A stretch of 64,000 bases of DNA. Source: JBGVSA01 sp049840475 (GTDB taxonomy: Bacteria; Pseudomonadota; Gammaproteobacteria; Burkholderiales; Rhodocyclaceae). Shown in pieces: positions 24,919-33,859 of the stretch (its first letter is position 1; each line of letters starts with the position of its first letter). The notes under the pieces are model-generated. The model searched no databases. It was given only the letters and a program-made list of their open reading frames with translations, and was not told the origin of the DNA. Made by a program: the position numbers and the translations under genes. Where the stretch lies: contig JASGKX010000001.1 of assembly GCA_049840475.1 (NCBI GenBank), positions 2,170,001 to 2,234,000 of the forward strand, in the 5' to 3' direction.

Positions 24919-25854
24919 GGTGCCACCTGCAGTTCTTTTGGAATCGGGAACGTCACGTTTTCGGTGACGCCTTCGAGCGTGCGTACGCTCTTGGCGCCCA
25001 GCTCCTTGAGTCGTTCGATGACTTCGTTGACCAATACTTCAGGAGCCGAGGCCCCGGCGCTAACGCCAAAGCGGCGCTTGCCTTCCAGCCACGCCGGGTC
25101 AATGCCTTTGGCATTGTCGACCAAGTAGGCCGACACGCCGCGAATGGCGGCAACTTCTCGCAGACGATTCGAATTGGAGCTGTTGCGCGAACCCACCACG
25201 ATCACCACGTTGACCTGCGGCGTCATGAACTTGATCGCGTCCTGGCGGTTCTGCGTGGCGTAGCAGATGTCATCCTTCTTGGGGCCCTGGATGTTCGGGA
25301 AGCGTGTGCGTAGCGCATCGACTACGGTCTGTGCATCGTTCGACCGACAGCGTCGTCTGCGTCACGTAGGCGAGCTTTTCGGGGTCGTTCACAACGAGGG
25401 CGGCGACGTCATCGACGGTCTCGACCAGGAACATGCCGCCTTCAGACTGACCCATGGTCCCTTCGACTTCCGGGTGGCCCTTGTGGCCGATCATGATGAT
25501 CTCGCGGCCAGCGTCGCGCATCTTTTGAACTTCGACGTGGACCTTGGTGACCAGCGGGCAGGTGGCGTCGAACACGCGCAGGCCGCGTTCGGCGGCTTCG
25601 CGACGTACGTTCTGCGACACGCCGTGCGCACTGAAAATGACCGTCGCGCCAGCAGGGGCTTCGTCGAGTTCTTCAATGAACACGGCACCCTTGTTGCGCA
25701 GATCATCGACCACGAATTTGTTGTGCACGACTTCGTGGCGCACGTAGATCGGTGCGCCATGAATGCGGATGGCGCGCTCGACGATCTCGATGGCGCGCTC
25801 CACGCCGGCGCAAAAGCCGCGCGGATTGGCGAGGATGATTTCGGCTTCGTTCAT
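24915..25854 (-). CDS. ispH: 4-hydroxy-3-methylbut-2-enyl diphosphate reductase IspH (frame broken by one base)
   Basis: The last enzyme of the non-mevalonate isoprenoid pathway, a 4Fe-4S reductase. All three cluster cysteines are encoded, in GFCAGV, DATCPL and DICYAT. The frame is lost after QTTLSV: one extra base (T on the plus strand at 25339-25340) converts SVDDAQTVVDALR into SVERCTD. Skipping it restores a 312-residue protein of normal length. The enzyme is essential in most bacteria that use this pathway, so a sequence or assembly error is much more likely than a real mutation. Confidence 0.92.
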
Positions 25855-25876
25855 GCTGGGGCTTCCGTTCCGGCGT

Positions 25877-26302
25877 TCAGATGACGCCGATGATCTGGAC
25901 TTCGAGCTTTACCGCGCGCCCGGCGAGCGGATGGTTAAAGTCGATGACGGCTTCGGTGTCGGTCAGTTCGCGCACCAGTCCCGGGTAGCTGCTGCCGTCG
26001 GGAGCAGGGAACGACAGCACGGTGTGCTCTTCCAGGTAGAGTTCCGGCGGCACGTCGCTGCGTTTGACGCGTTCGACCAATTGCGGATTGTATTGGCCGA
26101 AGGCTTCGCCGGCGGCCATATCGAAGACTTCGCGCGCACCCGGTGCCAGCCCGAGCAGGCGGGCCTCCATCGAGGGGGCCAGTTCACCTGCGCCCATCTG
26201 CATGGTGGCAGGGGTCGATTCGAACGTCGAAATGAACACCGCGCCAGACTCCGGGTGCATCACGCGGAAGTTGAGAGTGACAAGGCTGTTGGGGCCGATC
26301 AT
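25877..26302 (-). CDS. fkpB: FKBP-type peptidyl-prolyl cis-trans isomerase (FkpB/SlpA type)
   Basis: A 141-aa SlpA-like prolyl isomerase with inserted chaperone flap. The segments TFESTPATMQMGAGEL, GLAPGAREVF and DFNHPLAG are diagnostic. The ATG at 26302 overlaps the lspA stop (ATGA). Its place between lspA and ispH is the conserved operon order in proteobacteria. It is cytoplasmic and has no signal peptide. Confidence 0.93.
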   Translation of the reverse strand: MIGPNSLVTLNFRVMHPESGAVFISTFESTPATMQMGAGELAPSMEARLLGLAPGAREVFDMAAGEAFGQYNPQLVERVKRSDVPPELYLEEHTVLSFPAPDGSSYPGLVRELTDTEAVIDFNHPLAGRAVKLEVQIIGVI

Positions 26303-26805
26303 GTACTGCTCGCTTTCGTTCTTTTGGCGGCCTGACCTTCGCGCAGTTGCGCCAGCACCATCAGCGCTACGCCGACGCAGATGGCCGAGTCGGCCGCGTT
26401 GAATGCCGGCCAACCGAAGCTGCCGGCGTGGAAATACAGGAAGTTGACCACCGCGCCATGCGCCAGACGGTCGATCACGTTGCCGATCGCGCCACCGATG
26501 ACCAACGAAAAGGCCAGTGGCTGGAGGGTTTCCCCCTTATGGCGCCACAGCAGTTGCAGCAGCCAGCCGCAGATCACTACGGCCAGGATGACGAAGAACC
26601 AGCGCTGCCAGCCCGAATGGTTGGCGAGGAAGCTGAATGCCGCACCGCGATTGAAGACGAACACAATGTCGAAGAAGTCCGTCACGCGGATCGCGTCGCC
26701 GTAGGCGAGCTTCTGCTGGATCAGCCACTTGGTGAACTGGTCGATCACGACGACCGCGCCGGCCAGACCCAGCCATGAGGCAAAGCGTTTGTTGAGGTTG
26801 TTCAT
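26299..26805 (-). CDS. lspA: Lipoprotein signal peptidase (signal peptidase II)
   Basis: A 168-aa inner membrane aspartic protease with four spans that removes signal peptides from prolipoproteins. The catalytic aspartates lie in GNVIDR and FNAADS. VFNRGAAFSFL is also conserved. The 3' end overlaps fkpB by 4 nt, and the start lies 1 nt after the GNAT stop. At least two predicted lipoproteins in the window, LptE and PrsT, would be its substrates. Confidence 0.96.
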   Translation of the reverse strand: MNNLNKRFASWLGLAGAVVVIDQFTKWLIQQKLAYGDAIRVTDFFDIVFVFNRGAAFSFLANHSGWQRWFFVILAVVICGWLLQLLWRHKGETLQPLAFSLVIGGAIGNVIDRLAHGAVVNFLYFHAGSFGWPAFNAADSAICVGVALMVLAQLREGQAAKRTKASST

Positions 26806-26806
26806 G

Positions 26807-27333
26807 TCAATCGTCGTTTTCTTCGGCCAGCCGCGCGAACATCACGCGATCGATCAACCGACCTTCTTTGGCGACGCTCCGGCGCAGAACGCCTTCGCGT
26901 ACAAAACCGCATTTTTCGAGTACCCGCATCGACGCCGGGTTCCATTCCAGCACTGCCGTATCCAGCCGCGTCAGCCCAAGTTCATCGAAGGCGTAGCGGC
27001 AGACTGCATCGACTACGGCGGTGGCAATGCCCCGGCCCCAGAACGGCTCGCCCAGCCAGTAGGCAATACCGGCGGAGTGCGCTTCCGGCTCGCCCCGCAG
27101 CATCAGGCTCACGCCACCGGCCAGCGTGCCATCGACTTCAATGGCCCAGGGGCGGTGCGTTGGCGTCTGTCGATGCACTGGCCGACCCACGACACCGCGT
27201 GCAGTAGCTGGTAGGGCGAAGGTAGCACCAGCATGTTGCGCGCGATGCGCGGATTGTTCGCCAACTGCGGTAATGCGGCAATGTCCCCCGGCGCCCAATC
27301 GCGCACGCTGGCAATGCCGCAATCCAGGTACAT
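26807..27333 (-). CDS. GNAT family N-acetyltransferase, RimJ/RimL-like (frame broken by one base)
   Basis: An acetyl-CoA-dependent N-acetyltransferase of the RimJ/RimL group. The frame starts at ATG 27333 (MYLDCGIASVRDW) and runs to about IDRRQRTAP. It continues in another frame as PWAIEVDGTLAGG, then AYWLGEPFWGRGIATAV (acetyl-CoA loop) and the RVLEKCGF helix. Adding one G to GGGG at 27149-27152 joins the parts into about 175 residues. It lies 5 nt after ileS and 1 nt before lspA, which is not a standard member of this operon. The substrate is unknown. Confidence 0.75.
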
Positions 27334-27338
27334 CGGCC

Positions 27339-30131
27339 TCAGGCGTGCGAGCGGACTTCGCCCGCGCCGTAAAGGTTGGCGACGCAACGGTCGCACAGTT
27401 CCGGATGTTCGGCATGCGCGCCGACATCGGCGCGATAGTGCCAGCAACGTCCGCACTTTTCCTCGGAAGACGGCTGCACGTCGATACGTTCGTCTCCTTG
27501 CGCCAGCGTGGCCTTCGACGTGATGAAGACGAACTTCAGGTCATCGCCCAGACTGGCCAGCGCGTCGTAGGTTTCGCCCGCGGCCTGAACGGTGACCTCC
27601 GCTTGCAGCGACGAACCGACCTTTCCTTCGGTACGTACGGCTTCGATGGCCTTCGCCACTTCGCCACGCACGGAGCGGATTCGGCTCCAGCGTTCCAGCA
27701 GCGCTTCTTCGTTCTGACCCGGTGAGGGCAGGACGTGGAAGGTGTGCAGCATGACGCTGTCGTCGGCGTTGCCGCCATTGAGCACCTGCCAGATTTCTTC
27801 GGCAGTGAAGGACAGGATCGGAGCCATCAGCTTTACGACCGTCTGCGTGATGTGCCACAGCGCGGTCTGGGCCGAGCGGCGTGCCAATGCATCGGATGCC
27901 GAGGTGTACAGCCGGTCTTTGAGGATGTCGAGGTAGAAGCTGCCCATGTCATCCGAACAGAACAACTGCAGAGCCTGCACGATGCGATGGAAATCGTAGC
28001 TGTCGTAATCGGCCTTGCACTGCACCGCGAGCTTGCGCGTGAGCGCCAGCGCGTAGCGGTCGATATCCAGCCATTGCTCGACCGGCACCGCGTGCTGGGC
28101 GATGTCGAAGTCGGCGGTGTTGGAGAGCAGGAAGCGCAGCGTGTTGCGCAGGCGGCGATAGACCTCGACCACGCGGTCGAGAATCTGCTTGGACGCAGCC
28201 AGTTCGCCCGAATAGTCAGTGCTGGCGACCCACAAGCGCAGGATTTCGGCGCCCAGCTTGTCGTTGATTTCGTCCGGCAGGATCGTGTTGCCCAACGACT
28301 TGCTCATCTTGCGGCCCTTCTCGTCCACGGTGAAGCCGTGGGTGAGCAGCGCCTTGTAAGGCGCATGGCCGTCGATGGCTGCGCCGGTGAGCAGCGACGA
28401 GTGGAACCAGCCGCGATGCTGGTCGGAGCCTTCGAGGTACAGGTCTGCGCGCGGGCCGACAGCATGGCCGTCCGGATGCGAGCCCCGCAGTACGTGCCAA
28501 TGCGTGGTGCCGGAGTCGAACCACACGTCCAGCGTGTCGCTGATCTTGTCGTATTGGTTCGCTTCGGCGCCCAGCAGCTCGGTTGCGTCGAGCTTGAACC
28601 AGGCTTCGATGCCGGCTTGTTCGACGCGCTGTGCGACTTGTTCCATCAGCTCGACGGTGCGCGGATGCAGTTCGCCGGTTTCCTTGTGCAGGAAGAACGG
28701 GATCGGCACACCCCAGTTGCGCTGGCGCGAGATGCACCAGTCCGGGCGGCCAGCGATCATCGCGTGCAGACGCGGCTTGCCCCAGCCGGGGTAGAAGGCG
28801 GTCGCCTCGATCGCTTCGAGCGCGCGTGCGCGCAGCGGCTCACCGCTGACCGGTTGCTTGTCCATGCCGATGAACCACTGCGCGGTGGCGCGGTAGATGA
28901 TCGGCGTCTTGTGACGCCAGCAATGCATGTAGCTGTGCGTGATGACTTCGTGCTTGAGCAGGCTGCCGACTTCGCGCAGCTTTTCGACGATATGCGGGTT
29001 GGCCTTCCAGATCATCTGGCCGCCGAAAAACTCTAGCGTCGGCACATAGACGCCATTGCCCTGCACCGGGTTGAGGATTTCGTCAAAACCGCGGCCGTAA
29101 GCGCGCCAAGTGCTGAAGTCGTCCGCGCCGTAGGCGGGCGCCGAGTGCACCAGACCCGTGCCAGCGTCCAGCCCGACGTACTCGGCCAGATAGATCGGCG
29201 AGAGGCGGTCATAGAACGGATGGCGGAAGTTGATACCGTCCAGTGCTGCGCCCTTGGTCTTGGCGACGATATTGCCTTCGACTTCGTAACGCTTGAGTAC
29301 GCCTTCGACCAGTTCGGCCGCCAGCACCAGCAGCTTGTCGCCTACGTCGACAAGCGCGTACTCGAATTCCGGATGCAGGTTGATGGCCTGGTTGGCGGGG
29401 ATCGTCCACGGTGTGGTGGTCCAGATCACTGCGTACGCAGGCTTGGGTAGCGAACCGAGCCCGAATGCGGCAGCCAGCTTGTCGGCATCGGCAACCGGGA
29501 AAGCCACGTCGATGGCGTCGGACTTTTTGTCTTCGTATTCAACTTCGGCTTCGGCCAGCGCGGAGCCGCAGTCGAAACACCAATTGACCGGCTTGAGACC
29601 CTTGAAGACGAAGCCGGCCTTGACGATTTCGGCCAGCGCGCGGATCTCGCCGGCCTCGTTGGCGAACGCCATGGTCAGGTACGGATTGTTCCAGTCGCCC
29701 AGCACGCCGAGGCGGATGAAGCCTTCTTTCTGGATGGCGACCTGTTCGGTGGCGTAGGCGCGGCACAGTTCGCGCACCTTGTCGGCCGGCAGGTTCTTGC
29801 CGTGAGTGACTTCGACCTTGTGTTCGATCGGCAGGCCGTGGCAATCCCAGCCCGGCACGTAGGGCGCATCGAAACCGGCGAGCGTCTTGGAACGGACGAT
29901 GATGTCCTTGAGCACCTTGTTGAGCGCGTGGCCCAGGTGAAGGCTGCCGTTGGCGTACGGAGGGCCGTCGTGCAGGATGAACTTGGGACGACCGGCGCTG
30001 ACTGCACGAATCTTTTCGTACAGTTTTTTCTGTTGCCATTGTTGGACCCAGCCCGGTTCGCGGCGGGGCAGATCACCCCGCATCGGAAACGGGGTGTCGG
30101 GCATATTCAGCGTCTGTCGGTATTCAGCCAT
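27339..30131 (-). CDS. ileS: Isoleucyl-tRNA synthetase
   Basis: A 930-aa class Ia aminoacyl-tRNA synthetase. The HIGH-type motif HLGHALNK lies in the N-terminal Rossmann fold, the editing domain follows, and KMSKSLGN is near residue 610. A C-terminal zinc finger uses CGRCWHYR and CDRC. The length matches bacterial type IleS. It lies downstream of ribF, from which a MITE-like insertion now separates it, and upstream of the GNAT gene and lspA. Confidence 0.98.
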   Translation of the reverse strand: MAEYRQTLNMPDTPFPMRGDLPRREPGWVQQWQQKKLYEKIRAVSAGRPKFILHDGPPYANGSLHLGHALNKVLKDIIVRSKTLAGFDAPYVPGWDCHGLPIEHKVEVTHGKNLPADKVRELCRAYATEQVAIQKEGFIRLGVLGDWNNPYLTMAFANEAGEIRALAEIVKAGFVFKGLKPVNWCFDCGSALAEAEVEYEDKKSDAIDVAFPVADADKLAAAFGLGSLPKPAYAVIWTTTPWTIPANQAINLHPEFEYALVDVGDKLLVLAAELVEGVLKRYEVEGNIVAKTKGAALDGINFRHPFYDRLSPIYLAEYVGLDAGTGLVHSAPAYGADDFSTWRAYGRGFDEILNPVQGNGVYVPTLEFFGGQMIWKANPHIVEKLREVGSLLKHEVITHSYMHCWRHKTPIIYRATAQWFIGMDKQPVSGEPLRARALEAIEATAFYPGWGKPRLHAMIAGRPDWCISRQRNWGVPIPFFLHKETGELHPRTVELMEQVAQRVEQAGIEAWFKLDATELLGAEANQYDKISDTLDVWFDSGTTHWHVLRGSHPDGHAVGPRADLYLEGSDQHRGWFHSSLLTGAAIDGHAPYKALLTHGFTVDEKGRKMSKSLGNTILPDEINDKLGAEILRLWVASTDYSGELAASKQILDRVVEVYRRLRNTLRFLLSNTADFDIAQHAVPVEQWLDIDRYALALTRKLAVQCKADYDSYDFHRIVQALQLFCSDDMGSFYLDILKDRLYTSASDALARRSAQTALWHITQTVVKLMAPILSFTAEEIWQVLNGGNADDSVMLHTFHVLPSPGQNEEALLERWSRIRSVRGEVAKAIEAVRTEGKVGSSLQAEVTVQAAGETYDALASLGDDLKFVFITSKATLAQGDERIDVQPSSEEKCGRCWHYRADVGAHAEHPELCDRCVANLYGAGEVRSHA

Positions 30132-30193
30132 GGTCGTTTAGTGGTCCTGCTACAAGTTGCGGCCCACACCACCCGGCGCGGGCCTGCCAATTA

Positions 30194-30306
30194 GAGCTGC
30201 TAACAAAACCGGTCCGGCGTCGTTGCCCAGCCTTGCCGTATTTTTTGCACGGGCTGCGGCTGGGCGCGTGGCCCGAACTGCTTCTGCTCAGTTTTGTTAG
30301 TGGCTC
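30194..30306. mobile_element. 113-bp MITE-like element with IS5-family-type inverted repeats
   Basis: The ends are 16-bp imperfect inverted repeats: GAGCTGCTAACAAAAC (30194-30209) and GTTTTGTTAGTGGCTC (30291-30306), which differ at two paired positions. They are flanked by TTA direct repeats (30191-30193, 30307-30309). GAG ends with a 3-bp TNA target duplication are known for the IS1031 group of the IS5 family. There is no ORF inside. The right copy of TTA is the ribF stop codon, read TAA on the minus strand. Family assignment is inference. Confidence 0.65.
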
Positions 30307-31239
30307 TTAGTTCTCACGTGCGGCGAAAAAGCTGCGCACGTCCCTGCAATCCTGCTCGATCGCGGCTGTCAGCTCAGCCAGCGAAGCGAATTTGGCCTCG
30401 GAGCGGATCTTCTTGAGGAACCGTACCGACAGCCGCTGGTGATAGAGGTCACCGTCAAAGTCCAGTATGAACACCTCTAGCCGCAGTGCCAGCCGCTCGC
30501 CGATGGTGGGGCGCACGCCGATGCTGGCTGCACCCATCGCACCCTTGAGTGGCCCGCCGTCCACCGTCACCGCGAAAATGCCCGACAACGGCATGCTCTT
30601 CTGCGTGAGCTGGATGTTGGCCGTGGGAAAGCCAATCGTCCGCCCGATCTTGTCGCCGTGCATGACACGGCCGATCACGTCAAAGGGCTCGCCCAGCAGG
30701 CGGTTGGCGTGAGCCATGTCGCCTTCCTGCATGGCGGCGCGTACGGCCGAGCTGGACACCCGTTCGCCTTCGAGTTCAACGGTGTGCATCGACTCGACCT
30801 GGAAGCCGCGCAGGCTGCCAGCCGCCTTGAGCGTTTCAAAATTACCCTGCCGCCCACGGCCAAAGCAGAAGTCGTCACCGATGATCAGGTGGCGCGCCCG
30901 TAGGCCGCGAACCAGCACAGTGTCGATGAATTCATCTGCGGTCAGCGCGGCAAAACGCTTTGAAAAGCGCTGCACATAGACATTGTCGATGCCTTCGCCT
31001 TCGAGCAGTTCGAGCTTGCGCCGCAGGCTGGTCAGCCGGGGGGGCGCCGAATCGGGCGCGAAAAACTCGCGCGGATGCGGCTCGAATGTCAGCACGCTGG
31101 CGGGCAGGCCGAGCGCACGCGCGCGGCTCTTGAGCTGCGCCAGCAAGGCCTTGTGACCCAAGTGTACGCCATCGAAATTACCGATGGTCAGCACGCACGG
31201 TGTGTCAGTCGCGGACGGAACGCCCCGATAAACCAGCAT
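30307..31239 (-). CDS. ribF: Bifunctional riboflavin kinase/FAD synthetase
   Basis: A 310-aa enzyme that makes FMN and FAD. The N-terminal adenylyltransferase domain has TIGNFDGVHLGHK and the segment GDDFCFGRGRQG. The C-terminal kinase domain has GRTIGFPTANI and ASIGVRPT. I chose ATG 31239 (MLVYRG); a TTG lies 5 codons upstream. The stop codon coincides with the duplicated target site of the MITE at 30194-30306, so the gene end is intact. It heads the ribF-ileS operon. Confidence 0.95.
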   Translation of the reverse strand: MLVYRGVPSATDTPCVLTIGNFDGVHLGHKALLAQLKSRARALGLPASVLTFEPHPREFFAPDSAPPRLTSLRRKLELLEGEGIDNVYVQRFSKRFAALTADEFIDTVLVRGLRARHLIIGDDFCFGRGRQGNFETLKAAGSLRGFQVESMHTVELEGERVSSSAVRAAMQEGDMAHANRLLGEPFDVIGRVMHGDKIGRTIGFPTANIQLTQKSMPLSGIFAVTVDGGPLKGAMGAASIGVRPTIGERLALRLEVFILDFDGDLYHQRLSVRFLKKIRSEAKFASLAELTAAIEQDCRDVRSFFAAREN

Positions 31240-31319
31240 AAATGCCTGAGGCAAAAGGGTGAATTATAGCGGGAGAGGGCCCCTCCGGCGAGTGGCCGAT
31301 AGCGGCCACGACGCGGCGC

Positions 31320-32087
31320 TCAGCCAGCTTCCAGCCCGTCGTGCAACGCCACGAATTCTTGTGTGAGCTTGTGGCGCGCGTCGAGATAGATCATCGGACG
31401 CGCAAGCTGGTGCGACTCACGGATGCGGACCGACGAAGACAGGTAGTGCGGCAGGATCGGCAGACCTTCGTCAAGCAGTTCCTGAACGATCTGGCGGGGC
31501 AGGCTGGCTCGCGGCTGGAACTGGTTGACCACGATGCCTTCGACACGCAGGTCAGGATTGTGGTCGGCGCGGATTTCTTCGACGTTGTCGAGCAGTGCGT
31601 AGAGCGCGCGCCGCGAGAAATCGTCGCAGTCGAACGGGATCAGGCACGCATCGGCCGCGATCATCGCCGAGCGCGTGTAGAAATTGAGCGCGGGCGGCGT
31701 GTCGATGTAGATGCGGTCGAATTCTTCGGACAACTCGGCCAGTGCCTCGCGCAGCTTGAAGATCTTGTAGCGCGATTCGAGCTTGCCCATCAGTTCTTCG
31801 AGCCGAGGCGCCGAGGCGATCAACGATAGGTTCTCGAAAGGCGTGGGTTGAACGAAACCGGTTGCCGGCAAGTTGTCGAAGCGCAGGGTGAGCGTCTGGT
31901 CGAAGAAATCGGCGATGGAGGGCGCTTCGGCGTCGGCTTCGCCCATGAGGTAATGCGTGGAATTTCCCTGTGGATCAAGGTCGATCAGGAGCGTGTGCAG
32001 CCCGCGCGAGGCGGCGATTGCAGCGAGGTTGCATGCGATGGTCGATTTGCCAACGCCGCCTTTCTGGTTGAAGACCACGCGTTTCAT
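31320..32087 (-). CDS. ParA family ATPase (orphan)
   Basis: A 255-aa deviant Walker ATPase of the ParA/MinD class. The N-terminus MKRVVFNQKGGVGKST has the P-loop at residues 9-16, with the signature Lys in KGGVGK. IDLDPQGNST (Walker A') and IDTPPALN follow. No parB, no centromere-like repeat and no plasmid gene are adjacent, so it is not a standard parABS pair. Orphan ParA proteins position chemoreceptors, enzymes or polar complexes; the cargo is unknown. It starts 101 nt from a divergent exported protein gene. Confidence 0.88.
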   Translation of the reverse strand: MKRVVFNQKGGVGKSTIACNLAAIAASRGLHTLLIDLDPQGNSTHYLMGEADAEAPSIADFFDQTLTLRFDNLPATGFVQPTPFENLSLIASAPRLEELMGKLESRYKIFKLREALAELSEEFDRIYIDTPPALNFYTRSAMIAADACLIPFDCDDFSRRALYALLDNVEEIRADHNPDLRVEGIVVNQFQPRASLPRQIVQELLDEGLPILPHYLSSSVRIRESHQLARPMIYLDARHKLTQEFVALHDGLEAG

Positions 32088-32188
32088 GTTCGCCGCCCCC
32101 GAGTGACAAATTCCACATCGCATTGTGCCAAAATCCTGCTGCGGCGCAGTGACAGTCTTACTGCCGATAACAACAATTCAAGGACACC

Positions 32189-32638
32189 ATGCTTTCCTTC
32201 CTGCGCTATGCAGCAGCAGTTCTCATCATTGCGTGCAGCCCTTTGGTTAATGCCGCTGAACTCATCTCCGTTGGCGGTGGCTCCCACCATTTCGAACGTG
32301 ACCTGGGCCTTAACGAAGCCAACTACGGTTTAGGCTACGAACGCGACATCAATGAAGAGTGGACCTGGGCGGCTGGCGTTTACAAAAACAGCATCAAGCG
32401 CGCAAGCTTCTATCTGTTGGGCAACTACTATCCGTTCGATCTGGGCGCGGGTTTTCGCGCAGGGCTCACGGGCGGGTTGATGTCGGGCTACCACCAATCG
32501 CCGATCATTCCGATGCTGGCGCCCACGCTGGAGTGGCGCGGCAAGTGGGTGGCCATCCAGTCCTACGTGGTGCCGACGGTTAAGCCCTACGTCGATGGCG
32601 CCATCATCTTTCAGCTCAAGTTCTTCATCAGCCATTGA
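32189..32638 (+). CDS. Small exported protein, probable outer membrane beta-barrel
   Basis: A 149-aa protein with a clear Sec signal peptide (about 1-22, ending NAAE). The mature part alternates polar and aromatic residues, with Gly/Tyr-rich strands (YGLGYERDIN, WTWAAGVYKNS, YLLGNYYPF, GFRAGLTGGLMSGYH) and ends in FFISH. This is like an 8-strand barrel of the PagP type, though I recognise no catalytic motif. Function is unknown. Divergent from the ParA-like gene. Confidence 0.75.
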   Translation: MLSFLRYAAAVLIIACSPLVNAAELISVGGGSHHFERDLGLNEANYGLGYERDINEEWTWAAGVYKNSIKRASFYLLGNYYPFDLGAGFRAGLTGGLMSGYHQSPIIPMLAPTLEWRGKWVAIQSYVVPTVKPYVDGAIIFQLKFFISH

Positions 32639-32694
32639 TCTCGCTGCGGGCGATGACTGCCCGGAACGGCTGAGCGTGCAGGAGGTTTTACACC

Positions 32695-33799
32695 GTGGAT
32701 GAAGTCCGCTTCTTCCGGGCGCTCTATACGCGGGTGCCGCGCACGCCGGCAACCATCACGATCGTGGCGCTGTGCGTGCTCGTCTACATCGCGCAGACGT
32801 GGCGTGCCGGCATGGCGTTTTCGATACCCGTGGCGGTCTTGCGCGACATGGGCGCCAACTTTGCGCCGCTGGTGCAATCGGGGCAGCCGTGGCGCCTGGT
32901 GAGTTCGATCTTCCTGCACGGCAATCCAATCCACATTGCCTTTAACATGCTGGCGCTGTGGCAGATCGGCCAGATTGCCGAGCGCCTGTTCGGCAGCCTT
33001 GCATTTGCGTTGATCTTTCTCGTCACAGGCGTGATCGGCGCGCTGGCCAGCAATTGGTGGGCGCCGCTGACAGTCAGCGTGGGGGCGTCGGGCGCGATAT
33101 TCGGCGTGGCCGGTGCGTTGCTGGCTTACCTCTTCATGTGTCGTGGGCAGATGCCCATGACCGTGCTGCGGCAGACGCGCGGCAGCATGCTCGCTTTCGT
33201 CGCCTATTCGCTGTTTGCAGGGGCGGCGGTGCCCGGCATCGACAACGCCGCCCATGGTGGCGGTCTGCTGGCGGGCCTGGTCGTCGGGGCCGGGTTCGCG
33301 CTGCCAGTGACTTCACGGCTGTTCTACTGCATGGTTGCGCCCGCGAGCCTGGATGGCATTGGCAGTGGTTGCTGCAGCCGGTGGGTGGTTGTGGTCGAAC
33401 GTGTCGGGCGATGTTCTCGACTATCCAAAGCGGGCAGCGCTATTCTCGGCTGTCGATGCGATGGCGTACGACCCGTTGGACGCAGCAGCATCGAAGCTGC
33501 TTGCTCAGCAACAGGCCAATGGGGCCGATGCGGTGGCGACGGCTCGCGCGTTGCTCGACGCTGCGAGCGCATTGGAACAGCATGCCGATACCATCGCCCG
33601 TCTCGACGTTCCGGCCGATGCCGCTTCGTGGCATGACACGCTGGTGGAATACACACGGCTGCGCGCGCAGTCACAGCGCGCACTTGCCCGGTGGTTGCAG
33701 ACACGGGATCCGGCGGCGCTTGCCGAAGCACAACGTCTTCGCCCGAAAATGGATGCGCTTGACGCGCGCCTGCGCTCCCCTCCGCTAGGTCCGCGCTGA
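32695..33799 (+). CDS. Rhomboid family intramembrane serine protease with C-terminal extension (frame broken by one base)
   Basis: A six-span intramembrane protease. The catalytic Ser132 lies in GASGAIFG and His187 in NAAHGGG; the HGNPIHIAFNM motif is at about 75-85. GTG 32695 follows AGGAGG. After FYCMV (about residue 214) the frame runs into unrelated sequence, while another frame resumes RPRAWMALAVV. Removing one T at 33335-33336 gives CMVRPRAWMALA and a protein of about 367 residues. The extension has one more membrane span and about 120 residues of helix-rich sequence. Substrate unknown. Confidence 0.8.
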
Positions 33800-33859
33800 A
33801 CACCCGACGACATGAACAGGTGGGCGCGCAGCATGCCCACCATCGTCAATGTTCAGCGA

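Noticed and set aside
27735..29036. 433-codon open frame opposite ileS
   Set aside because: It lies wholly inside ileS, has no ribosome binding site and no recognisable domain.
31320..32087. Plasmid partition locus
   Set aside because: ParA-like ATPase only; no ParB, no iterons and no replication gene nearby.
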